A stretch of DNA of 64,000 nucleotides from Runella zeae DSM 19591 (GTDB taxonomy: Bacteria; Bacteroidota; Bacteroidia; Cytophagales; Spirosomataceae). The stretch is from assembly GCF_000423565.1 (NCBI RefSeq), contig NZ_AUIF01000032.1, positions 62,001 through 126,000 of the forward strand, given 5' to 3'. The translations under genes were made by a program, and so were the position numbers. Under the pieces are notes generated by a model. It worked only from the letters and a program-made list of their open reading frames with translations, was not told where the DNA came from and made no database searches. Position 1 is the first letter of the stretch. Every line of letters begins with the position of its first letter. Below are positions 9,383 through 17,242 of the stretch, piece by piece.

Positions 9383-10597
9383 ATGTCGACCAATCGAAGA
9401 AAGTTTTTAGAAAAGTTTACACAGCTCAGTGCCTTAACTACCCTGCCAGTATTAGCAAGTGAAGCGGCTCCACAAGCTGTTTTGGAAGAGAAAAATCGTT
9501 TTGTCGCAGGCCCATATCTCCAAAATTTATTGTCGGATGAAATAACAATCATGTGGATTACCCACAAAAATAGCCTTAGTTGGGTCGAATATGGCGAAGG
9601 AGCTTATCTTAGCAAAAAAGCCTTCGCGTATCAAGACGGCCTTGTCGAAGCCAACAATCGTATTAATAAAATTACGATTTCGGGACTTACGGCAGGAGCA
9701 AATCACAAATACCGGATTGTATCGACCGAAATCTTGGGTTATACTGGCTCTAAGGTGCAGTTTGGCGAAACGATCATGAGCGGAATTTACTCTTTCAAAA
9801 CACCTGCTGCCAACGAGGAGGAGTTTAAAATGGTGGTTTTTAACGACATCCACGACCGCCCCCAAACCATTCCTCAACTCCTCTATCGTCATGGTTTTTC
9901 GGGAAATACCCGAGATTTTGATTTTGTCGTCTTCAACGGCGATACTTTCGAAACCACCAATAACGAAACCCAAATCATTGAGCACCTCCTCAAACCTTGC
10001 GGTGACGTATTTTCTACGGAGCGTCCTTTTGTTTTTGTACAAGGCAACCACGAAGTAAGAGGGGCTTTTTCAAGGCAATTGCCTCAGTATTTTGCCTCTC
10101 CCAACCATAAATTCTACTACGCTTTTACCCGAGGCCCTGTGAGATTTGTGGTACTAGATGCGGGCGAAGACAAAACCGACGACAATTGGGAGTATGGAGG
10201 GCTGTCGGCTTTTGACCGTTATCGCGAAATTCAAAAAAAATGGCTTGAACAAGAAGTCGAAACGCCCGAATTCAAAAAAGCTCCTTTCCGTATTGTGTTG
10301 ATTCATATTTCGCCTTTTCACTCCGGCGATTGGCATGGGCCGATGCATTGCCAAAAAGTGTTTGGCCCCGTACTCAATAAAGCCAAAATAGATTTACAAA
10401 TTTCAGGGCATACGCACCGCTACGCTACTCATGAGCCTGATAGCTCTCACAACTACCCTATCGTGATTGGGGGCGGCCCAGTAGAAGGCAACCGTACCCT
10501 TATCAAACTTCACGCTACTTCCAAAGAACTGAATCTGCAAATGATTAGGGATGATGGCGAAGTAGTTGGGAAGTTTAATCTCAAACGCAAAACCTAA
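9383..10597 (+). CDS. Calcineurin-like metallophosphoesterase, exported
   Basis: This 404-aa protein has a Tat-like N-terminus (NRRKFLEKF followed by a hydrophobic stretch). An FN3-like segment (about 40-140) resembles the N-terminal domain of purple acid phosphatases. The catalytic domain has all five metal-binding blocks: NDIHD (154-158), NGD (185-187), GNHE (221-224), HIS (308-310) and GHTH (342-345). It should therefore be a dimetal phosphatase or phosphodiesterase acting outside the cytoplasm; the substrate is unknown. It lies 121 nt after the c-heme protein, on the same strand and possibly cotranscribed. Confidence 0.88.
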   Translation: MSTNRRKFLEKFTQLSALTTLPVLASEAAPQAVLEEKNRFVAGPYLQNLLSDEITIMWITHKNSLSWVEYGEGAYLSKKAFAYQDGLVEANNRINKITISGLTAGANHKYRIVSTEILGYTGSKVQFGETIMSGIYSFKTPAANEEEFKMVVFNDIHDRPQTIPQLLYRHGFSGNTRDFDFVVFNGDTFETTNNETQIIEHLLKPCGDVFSTERPFVFVQGNHEVRGAFSRQLPQYFASPNHKFYYAFTRGPVRFVVLDAGEDKTDDNWEYGGLSAFDRYREIQKKWLEQEVETPEFKKAPFRIVLIHISPFHSGDWHGPMHCQKVFGPVLNKAKIDLQISGHTHRYATHEPDSSHNYPIVIGGGPVEGNRTLIKLHATSKELNLQMIRDDGEVVGKFNLKRKT

Positions 10598-10802
10598 ACA
10601 GGCTCCAGCCTAAAGGATAGGGTTAGAATATAACACTTGTTGTATCACTTAATCTAACTCAATTACTTATTCTATTTTTTAAGTAAACTTTAAGCCCTAT
10701 TTAATCACTTTTTAAGGATAAATTATAACATTTGTAACATTCAGACGAAAATTATTACTCAAACGAATACTTTTCGTTTTTTGTGGTGTTATCAATCTAT
10801 CA

Positions 10803-10848
10803 AATACCCGACGTGCCGTCTTTATTGAGCGCGTCGGGTATTTTTTTG
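10803..10848. terminator. Bidirectional intrinsic terminator
   Basis: AATACCCGACG (10803-10813) pairs with CGTCGGGTATT (10832-10842), followed by a run of T. It sits between convergent genes (metallophosphoesterase on +, LytTR regulator on -) and can serve both. The rest of 10598-10866 is AT-rich with nothing else recognised. Confidence 0.75.
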
Positions 10849-10866
10849 AATAATTTTTGAAAAAAA

Positions 10867-11559
10867 TCAAAGTAAAAGGGCCTGTTTGTATGCCTTCCCA
10901 ATCGGAATAGCTTGACCTTGAATCATGACTTCTTCTTTCGTAAAAACATCAATCTTATCTACCGCCACGATAAACGAACGGTGAATTCTTACAAATTGCG
11001 CTTTGGGTAGTAAGGCTTCCATTTCGTGTGTACTGATTTTGGCGCGAAACTCCCCTTGTGTTGTTACGATGCGAATGTACTCACGGGCACTTTCTACGTA
11101 TAGCAGCGTATCCAGCACGATTTTGACTTTCTTACGTTCAATACTTACAAACAAAGCCGTTTCTTTGGCAAAAGATTCATTATCTAGGAGCAAAGTCGAT
11201 TGGAGGTATTTTGGTACTTTGTTGACTGCCGCTACAAACCGTTCAAACGAAAAAGGCTTTAACAAATAATCTACCACATTCAATTCAAAACCTTCTACGG
11301 CATATTGGTGATAGGCCGTGGTCACAATCACCGCCGGTGGGTGCGCAAGGGTGCGCAAAAAAGCCAGTCCTTTTAGTTTGGGCAAATGTATATCCAAAAA
11401 AATAAGATCAACGGCAGTCGTTTGCAAAAACAAACTCGCCCCGATAGCCTCCCTAAAAATACCCTGACACTCCAGATAGGGAATTGCATCTATGTAATCT
11501 CGCAAGATTTTGACCGCCAAAGGTTCGTCTTCGACGATGATACACCTAATTTTTTGCAT
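10867..11559 (-). CDS. LytTR-family response regulator
   Basis: I start at the ATG at 11559 (MQKIRCIIVEDEPLAVKIL), giving 230 aa; this leaves a 14-nt overlap with the upstream kinase gene, typical of translational coupling. The receiver domain has the acidic pair E10/D11 and the phospho-acceptor D56 in LIFLDIHLP. The C-terminal half (about 125-230) is a LytTR DNA-binding domain (LLYVESAREYIRI, ...FVRIHRSFIVAVDKI). LytTR proteins bind direct repeats spaced by about 21 bp, and such repeats exist in the intergenic region just upstream of the operon (12654-12707). The likely target is therefore the adjacent DUF2306-type gene and/or its own operon. Confidence 0.92.
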   Translation of the reverse strand: MQKIRCIIVEDEPLAVKILRDYIDAIPYLECQGIFREAIGASLFLQTTAVDLIFLDIHLPKLKGLAFLRTLAHPPAVIVTTAYHQYAVEGFELNVVDYLLKPFSFERFVAAVNKVPKYLQSTLLLDNESFAKETALFVSIERKKVKIVLDTLLYVESAREYIRIVTTQGEFRAKISTHEMEALLPKAQFVRIHRSFIVAVDKIDVFTKEEVMIQGQAIPIGKAYKQALLL

Positions 11560-12592
11560 AGCTGTTGAGGTCAATCGAAAGATAGGTAAAAAACGTTTGC
11601 CCACGGTTTTCGAGCTGAAGCTGATGCTTTCCAAACAACAATTCCAACTGCCGACGAATATTTTTGATGCCAATCCCCTCTTTAGACGTAATTATTTCTT
11701 CATTTTCATCTTTAGAATTTTCGATTTCCAAGGCAAGCTCATGCCCCCGAATCGTAAGCGCAATATGAACAAAAGCCCGATGCAGGGTTTCCGAAACTCC
11801 ATGTTTGAAAGCATTTTCAACCAACGGAATCATAAGCAACGGCGGAATCAATTGCTGTTGGTTGTCGGTCTGTACCGAAAACCGAATCTCCAACGAATCG
11901 TCGTAGCGCATTCGTTCCAATTCGAGATAGTCTTCGATGATTTTGATTTCTTTGTCGGCCCTCACCAATCCTCCGCCTGTTTCGTAGAGCATGTAGCGAA
12001 GCATTTCCGAAAGTCGTAACACATTGTGAGGAGCGTGCTCAGACTTGTCTCTGGTCAATGAGTAGATATTGTTGAGGGTATTGAATAGAAAATGCGGGTT
12101 GATTTGAGATTTCAGAAAACTCAATTCTGAGTTTTGTTTTTCTATCACCAACCGCTGATTTTTGAGCCTCAACTCATAAGAATCTACTATCAATTTGGCC
12201 AATGAAAAATAAACAATCCCCACCAATTGAAAGAAAAATCGCGTACTACCGCTTTTGACCGTAAATTCCATTTGGTCTAAAGGCTCAAGCCCAAATACTT
12301 TAGCTGCCACTTTGCACCAAGCCACAAAACCTAAATTGAGCAAAAGCAGCATCACAACAATCAGCAGTATATTCCATAACCACTTTCGGCGTTGGGTGCG
12401 GATAAAAGGAATCGCTTGATGAAATAAAAAGAGGTTTAACAAAGAAACAAAACTCAATGCCCACGAGAAAATGGCCACGGCAGTGAAGAAGCACTTCCAC
12501 TCGCCGTTGCACCCAAAAGCCAAAGCCACAAACCAAATGGCAAAATAAGAAACAATAATCCAAAGACTAGTCTTGAGTGAGTTGCTAATCAT
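11546..12592 (-). CDS. LytS-type sensor histidine kinase (His_kinase family)
   Basis: This protein is 348 aa from the ATG at 12592; a TTG 15 nt further upstream is also possible. The N-terminus has four predicted membrane helices (about 8-28, 36-60, 74-96, 118-140). It is followed by the phospho-acceptor block SQINPHFLFNTLNNIY (His about 167) and the ATP-binding N-box PLVENAFKHG (Asn about 260). No extracellular sensor domain is visible, so it probably senses a membrane-associated signal, as LytS/YehU-like kinases do. It is coupled to the LytTR regulator by overlapping reading frames. Confidence 0.92.
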   Translation of the reverse strand: MISNSLKTSLWIIVSYFAIWFVALAFGCNGEWKCFFTAVAIFSWALSFVSLLNLFLFHQAIPFIRTQRRKWLWNILLIVVMLLLLNLGFVAWCKVAAKVFGLEPLDQMEFTVKSGSTRFFFQLVGIVYFSLAKLIVDSYELRLKNQRLVIEKQNSELSFLKSQINPHFLFNTLNNIYSLTRDKSEHAPHNVLRLSEMLRYMLYETGGGLVRADKEIKIIEDYLELERMRYDDSLEIRFSVQTDNQQQLIPPLLMIPLVENAFKHGVSETLHRAFVHIALTIRGHELALEIENSKDENEEIITSKEGIGIKNIRRQLELLFGKHQLQLENRGQTFFTYLSIDLNSYAKN

Positions 12593-12653
12593 TCCGCTGA
12601 TAATCAATATTAACCATTCGTAAAATTAGGCAAATAGACCAAAGAATAGCTTT

Positions 12654-12707
12654 CTGGTCAACACTATTTCCACGAACGTCAACCAACAACGGTTTAACGT
12701 CAACCAA
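12654..12707. promoter_or_regulatory. Three 21-bp-phased direct repeats, candidate LytTR operator
   Basis: The hexamer GTCAAC recurs at 12657, 12678 and 12699, exactly 21 bp apart. The last two lie in a 12-nt identity, AACGTCAACCAA (12675-12686 and 12696-12707). Two-turn-phased direct repeats are the known binding architecture of LytTR regulators. They lie between the divergent LytS/LytTR operon and the gene at 12792. Confidence 0.55.
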
Positions 12708-12791
12708 ACCACATCAACGGATATTTACCCTATCCTAAAAGAGTTTACCAAGGGAGCCAAATGAAGCACTTTTGTACCAAAAACCTCAATC

Positions 12792-13631
12792 ATGAAAACA
12801 TCTTTGCTTTCTTCTACTTCCTCATTTCGCCACCGTTTTGGAGGTATTGGGTTCCTTAATTTCTGTGTCAAACTTTGGTTTGTTTTAGCGACCATAGGCC
12901 AATGGATTTTTGCTTATTACATCGCTTCATTTTATGGAAAATCGTCTTTGGCGGGAGACTTCGAAAAATGGAATAAGGTACTTCCTCATGGCTACGTGCA
13001 GGACGATTGGTTAGGAAATGCCTTTGTAGCAGCGCATATTTTTTTGGCGCTCATTATGGTCTTAGGGGGTCCTATCCAACTCATTCCCCAACTCCGAACT
13101 CAATTCCGAATGTTTCATAGGGTGTTAGGGCGTTTTTATATTTTTACGGCCGTTCTTATAGGCATTGACGGCCTTGTGATGGTATGGACAAGAGGAGCCG
13201 TAGGAGGACTTTTACAACATATTGCTATTTCGGTGCAAGCTCTCTACATCATTGCGTTTGCCGTGCTTGCACTCCGCTACGCCCTCCAACGAAACTTTGC
13301 GCTACATCGCCAATGGGCCATTCGCTTGTATCTTGTTTCGAGCGGGGTTTGGTTTTTTAGGGTGTACTTGATGGCATGGCTACTGCTCAATGGCGGCCCG
13401 GCAGGCTTCGACCCAAATACATTCGACGGCCCTTTTTTGTGGTTTTTGTCGGTATTAGTTTACGCCCTTCCAGTATCGCTATTGGTATTTGAGATGTACC
13501 TGAAAGCCCAGCAAAAAACTGCCCGCACGCTTTTCCAAATTTTTACCGCTACGCTGATTTTGATTCTAACCGTCTTAATGGGTATTGGCATTTTTGCCGC
13601 TACAATGGGGATGTGGCTTCCTAGAGTTTGA
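12792..13631 (+). CDS. DUF2306-like integral membrane protein
   Basis: The 279-aa protein has about seven hydrophobic segments. The family-type stretch FRMFHRVLGRFYIF (about 108-121) and the later HRQWAIRLYLV resemble DUF2306 (YozB/YjiN-like) membrane proteins, whose function is unknown. It is divergent from the LytS/LytTR operon, and the phased repeats at 12654-12707 lie 85 nt upstream of its start. It is therefore the best candidate target of that system. The His-Arg pairs could bind a ligand such as heme or quinone, but this is only inference. Confidence 0.75.
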   Translation: MKTSLLSSTSSFRHRFGGIGFLNFCVKLWFVLATIGQWIFAYYIASFYGKSSLAGDFEKWNKVLPHGYVQDDWLGNAFVAAHIFLALIMVLGGPIQLIPQLRTQFRMFHRVLGRFYIFTAVLIGIDGLVMVWTRGAVGGLLQHIAISVQALYIIAFAVLALRYALQRNFALHRQWAIRLYLVSSGVWFFRVYLMAWLLLNGGPAGFDPNTFDGPFLWFLSVLVYALPVSLLVFEMYLKAQQKTARTLFQIFTATLILILTVLMGIGIFAATMGMWLPRV

Positions 13632-13711
13632 CAAATCTTTTCAACTCTTCAAATAGAAACACACAATAGCTAGTATTTTTGAGGCATCAAATCTTAAGAA
13701 AAGTCACCTCT

Positions 13712-14092
13712 ATGTATTCTTTAGCCCGCCTAAAAAAACTACTTTGGTTTGATGCTATCGCTGCCACTGTAGCAGCAACGGGGATTTTCTTCTTGAAAGA
13801 CCTCATGCAGCCCTATTTGGGGCTTCCTTCTGCTTTGCTCTCAGGGATGGGCTTTACGGCGTTGGTTTTCGCTTTATATGGTTTTCATTTGTTGATGCGA
13901 AAAATAACATCCAAAAGATGGATACAAATACTTATCTACGGCAATGCTACTTATGCTATTTTTTGTTTGGTTTTGTCGCTGTATTTTCTTTTTAAAATAC
14001 CATGGATAGGAATAGTGTATCTGTGGATAGACACTGCTATTGTGGGGACATTGTCTTACATCGAATGGAAGACAACTAAACACTTTTTTTAG
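13712..14092 (+). CDS. Small membrane protein, 126 aa
   Basis: I start at the ATG at 13712 (MYSLARLKKLLWFD); a TTG start at 13679 is less likely. Four hydrophobic helices cover nearly the whole length. No family was recognised. It follows the DUF2306-like gene by 80 nt on the same strand and may be cotranscribed and under the same LytTR control. Confidence 0.6.
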   Translation: MYSLARLKKLLWFDAIAATVAATGIFFLKDLMQPYLGLPSALLSGMGFTALVFALYGFHLLMRKITSKRWIQILIYGNATYAIFCLVLSLYFLFKIPWIGIVYLWIDTAIVGTLSYIEWKTTKHFF

Positions 14093-14202
14093 ATAAATTA
14101 CAAATGGTACCCCAAAAGATACCATGGCACTACTCTTAAAATCCGATCACTAGGCTTCATTCTTTCGTTTTTTCTATTTAACAAAAAAAAAGTACCATTT
14201 TA

Positions 14203-14233
14203 TTTGTTTTATCTGAGATAGCTTATATCTTTG
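14203..14233 (+). promoter_or_regulatory. Promoter of the MFS permease gene
   Basis: TTTG at 14203-14206 and TATCTTTG at 14226-14233 are separated by 19 nt, a full match to the Bacteroidota housekeeping promoter (TTTG, about 19 nt, TAnnTTTG). Transcription should start near 14240, at the edge of the palindrome at 14243-14258. Confidence 0.65.
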
Positions 14234-14242
14234 CTATACACA

Positions 14243-14258
14243 ACTTAGTGCGTTAAGT
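14243..14258. promoter_or_regulatory. 16-bp palindrome, candidate sugar-regulator operator
   Basis: ACTTAGTGCGTTAAGT is an inverted repeat (ACTTA...TAAGT with central GC). It overlaps the predicted transcription start of the MFS gene and ends 4 nt before its ATG. The 12-mer AACTTAGTGCGT recurs at 15615-15626 before the isomerase gene. The likely ligand is the local GntR/UTRA protein, but this is unproven. Confidence 0.5.
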
Positions 14259-14261
14259 AAA

Positions 14262-15503
14262 ATGCAAAGAAACATCCGCTGGCTCATCGTTTGGTTATTG
14301 TTTATAGCAACTGGTCTAAGCTTCCTAGACAGGCAGGTATTATCCATTGCTATTATCAAGATTCAGGAAGAATTCAAAATCACCGATGTGGAGTATGGCA
14401 TGGTCAATACGAGTTTTCTCATCAGCTATGCGCTGATGTTTACGCTAGGCGGATGGCTCATCGACCGTGTAGGAGGAAAGCTCGGGTTGGCGGTTTCGGT
14501 AGGCGTCTGGTCTATCGCCAATAGCTTACACGCTATCATGAACAGTTTTGGCCAATTAATCGCCTTTCGGTTTTTTTTGGGTATGGGCGAAGGGGGCTGT
14601 TTTCCCGGAGCCGCGTGGAGTGTCTCGCGTTGGTTCGATAAAAAAGAACGTGCTTTAGCCAACGGCATCGCCATTGGTGGTTCAGCAATTGGGGCAGTAG
14701 TAGCTCCTCCCCTTACCATTTGGCTTTCAAGTCATTATGGCTGGAGAGGTGGCTTTCTTATTCCAGGATTAGTGGGGATAGTATGGGTAGTAGTTTGGCT
14801 TTTGATTCCTTGGAAAAAACACCTTCCCGACCTTCCTAAAGAAGAAGCAACGGAAAAGATTCCTTTTTTGACATTACTTCGCCAACGCTCTACGTGGATT
14901 TTTATCCTTATTCGTTTCTTATTAGATCCCGTTTTTTATTTCATGATGTTTTGGATTCCAAAGTACCTAAGCGAGGTCCGACATCTGTCCTTTGAGCGTA
15001 TTGGTAATCTTTTTTGGATACCTTTTTTGGCGTTGGGGGTTTCAAACATCTTAGGGGGGTGGTTTTCGGGTCAGCTTATCGCACGGCAATTTTCTATCAA
15101 TAAAGCCCGAAAAACTGTGATGGGCCTCGCAGCCATACTTACTTTGGTCGCACCCCTCATCGAATGGGTATCTTCTATTGAGATTGCTGTTGCTTGCATG
15201 TCTATTTTTATGTTAGCACACGGTTTTTGGATTACCAATTATATCACCGCTATTGCTGATATGTTTGGCCAAAATGCTACCTCTACTGTAGTGGGATTGT
15301 CTGGCACGGCTGGCGCGATTTCGGGTTTATTACTCAATCCACTCATGGGGGCTGTGATTCAAGAGTATACTTATCGCCCGCTTTGGATTGCGTCGGGGCT
15401 CTTGTATCCTTGCGCCTTTGGGTTGCTTATGGTGTTTATTCCACGGATTCAGGCTATTGAATGGAGTACATCCAAAAAGCACCCTACCTCTATTACTATC
15501 TGA
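14262..15503 (+). CDS. MFS sugar/sugar-acid permease
   Basis: This 413-aa protein has 12 predicted membrane helices in two halves. The MFS signature appears after helix 2 (GGWLIDRVGGKLG, about 65-77). The pattern FRFFLGMGEGGCFPGAAW (about 104-121) is typical of the anion:cation symporter branch (ExuT/FucP-like and hexuronate permeases). It likely imports the monosaccharide or uronic acid released by the enzymes downstream. It is first in the utilisation locus, has its own promoter and shares an operator-like motif with the isomerase gene that follows. Confidence 0.85.
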   Translation: MQRNIRWLIVWLLFIATGLSFLDRQVLSIAIIKIQEEFKITDVEYGMVNTSFLISYALMFTLGGWLIDRVGGKLGLAVSVGVWSIANSLHAIMNSFGQLIAFRFFLGMGEGGCFPGAAWSVSRWFDKKERALANGIAIGGSAIGAVVAPPLTIWLSSHYGWRGGFLIPGLVGIVWVVVWLLIPWKKHLPDLPKEEATEKIPFLTLLRQRSTWIFILIRFLLDPVFYFMMFWIPKYLSEVRHLSFERIGNLFWIPFLALGVSNILGGWFSGQLIARQFSINKARKTVMGLAAILTLVAPLIEWVSSIEIAVACMSIFMLAHGFWITNYITAIADMFGQNATSTVVGLSGTAGAISGLLLNPLMGAVIQEYTYRPLWIASGLLYPCAFGLLMVFIPRIQAIEWSTSKKHPTSITI

Positions 15504-15614
15504 TTTGTAAGCTTTTACCTTTTTAAAGCATTCCAACACCCCCTTTTACTCTCTAATTTGAAACTTGAGGCGTTTTCATAAAAAGTGTAACAGAAGCCAA
15601 ACTACATCTTTTTT

Positions 15615-15626
15615 AACTTAGTGCGT
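15615..15626 (+). promoter_or_regulatory. Second AACTTAGTGCGT site, before the isomerase gene
   Basis: This 12-nt segment is identical to 14242-14253. Here only the left half of the palindrome is conserved. It lies 34 nt before the ATG of the isomerase-like gene, as expected for a shared regulator site. Confidence 0.4.
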
Positions 15627-15659
15627 CAACCTAATTTTTATAAAACATACACATAGACA

Positions 15660-17156
15660 ATGAAGAATAACCACGCTATAGAAACCGATACACTAGCTAG
15701 AGCAGGAGTCATAAAACGAAAGCCAACTCGTCCGCGCATTGGGGTGTTTGGAGTAGGCTATTTCAAATACTGGGGTCAGTTTGAGGGATTATTGGAAGAT
15801 ATGTACCAAAAACAGGCAGTGTTTATCGAAAAACTTCAAGCCTTAGACTATGTCGAAATTATCGATTTTGGTTTAGTGGATGATGTCAACAAAGCCTACG
15901 ATATTGTGCCTAAGCTCAACGCCGCCAATTTGGATTTGATTTTTTGTGACATGCTTACTTACGCTACTTCTAGCACCTTCGGCGTGATTATCAAAAGTAT
16001 CAACATCCCTATTGTACTGGTGGCCTTGCAACCCGACAAAGCCATGGATTATAGTAATGCTTCTACTTACCTACAACTCTACAACGACGACATCTGTGCC
16101 TTGCCCGAATTTGCAGGCGTGGCGGTCAGAATGGGAAAAAAAGTGCCGCAGATGATTATTGGAACCCTCTACGACGACCCTGCCGCCGAAGCCGAAATCG
16201 AAGAATATTGTCGTATTGCTGCCGTATTGCACGATCTCAAAACCTCCAAAATTGGACACATCGGACACCCTATCGAAGCTATGCTTGATATGCACTCAGA
16301 CTCTACCATGCTCACGGCTCATTTTGGATTGCACATCGTACAGTGCGAAGCCCACGAGATTGTATCACAATATTACAATGCCACTGATTCGGAAATAAGG
16401 GCCGTCAAGGAGCGTATTTTGGCTTTTTTTGATACCCCTGACCCCGTCTCCGACCCCATTTCTGAAAAACTTCGTGATTCGGATTTGCACATTGCGGCCC
16501 AAGTGACGGTGGCTCTGGAGAAGTTTGTAAAAGCCAAAAAACTAGACGGGCTAGCCTACTATTATGACGGCCCTGATGAGAGCGATACCCGCGTCGTCAT
16601 GTCTAATTTGATTGTGGGCAATTCGCTTTTGCAGGGCGCAGGTTTTCCGATGTGCGGCGAATCTGACCTCAAAACTTGCATTGCGATGCTCATCATGGAG
16701 CGATTGGGGATTGGGGGTAGTTTTGCGGAGTTTCATCCCGTCGATTTCAAAGAAGATTTTGTATTGGTAGGGCACGATGGCCCCCACAATATCGCCATTG
16801 CCGAAGGACAGCCCGTGTTGCGTAGTTTGAAAAAATACCACGGCAAACCCGGTTTTGGAGCAGGAGTTGAGTTCAAAATCAAAGAAGGCCCTATCACTAT
16901 GCTCAGTATCAACTCCACCTTTGAAGGTAAGATGAAATTTATCATTGCAGAAGGTGAATCCATCGCCGGGCCTATCCCGCCCACTGGCAATACCAATACG
17001 CGCGGCTTTTTCAAACCCGATGTGCGCACTTTTTTAAAGCGCTGGATTCAAGAAGGTCCTACCCACCATTTTGCTTTGGGCGTGGGGCATCATGCCGCTA
17101 CTATCCAAAAAATAGCCGATTATCTCAAAGTAGAGTCGGTCATTATTAAAGACTAA
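15660..17156 (+). CDS. L-fucose/L-arabinose isomerase family protein
   Basis: The 498-aa protein resembles the FucI/AraA fold family of ketol isomerases: a Rossmann-like N-terminal domain (RIGVFGVGYFKYW, about 22-34), a middle domain and a C-terminal barrel. Acidic and His residues that could bind the metal are present (for example CGESDLK near 340, EFHPVDF near 360, GVGHHAA near 477). Such enzymes convert aldoses to ketoses in the cytoplasm. The exact sugar is not readable; fucose, arabinose and rhamnose-type sugars fit the GH106-like neighbours. It sits between the MFS gene and SusC with 86 nt to SusC, so a shared transcript is plausible. Confidence 0.8.
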   Translation: MKNNHAIETDTLARAGVIKRKPTRPRIGVFGVGYFKYWGQFEGLLEDMYQKQAVFIEKLQALDYVEIIDFGLVDDVNKAYDIVPKLNAANLDLIFCDMLTYATSSTFGVIIKSINIPIVLVALQPDKAMDYSNASTYLQLYNDDICALPEFAGVAVRMGKKVPQMIIGTLYDDPAAEAEIEEYCRIAAVLHDLKTSKIGHIGHPIEAMLDMHSDSTMLTAHFGLHIVQCEAHEIVSQYYNATDSEIRAVKERILAFFDTPDPVSDPISEKLRDSDLHIAAQVTVALEKFVKAKKLDGLAYYYDGPDESDTRVVMSNLIVGNSLLQGAGFPMCGESDLKTCIAMLIMERLGIGGSFAEFHPVDFKEDFVLVGHDGPHNIAIAEGQPVLRSLKKYHGKPGFGAGVEFKIKEGPITMLSINSTFEGKMKFIIAEGESIAGPIPPTGNTNTRGFFKPDVRTFLKRWIQEGPTHHFALGVGHHAATIQKIADYLKVESVIIKD

Positions 17157-17242
17157 CATTGCCCTTATTTTATTATTAATCAACCAATTAACACTTCTCC
17201 ATAGCGTATTCCTATTGCAAAAACCCTAAAAAGTCCTAAATC

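Noticed and set aside
9527-10051. 174-aa ORF on the minus strand
   Set aside because: Antisense shadow of the metallophosphoesterase, whose catalytic motifs are all intact.
11510-12019. 169-aa ORF on the plus strand
   Set aside because: Shadow of the LytS-type kinase gene, including its conserved N-box region.
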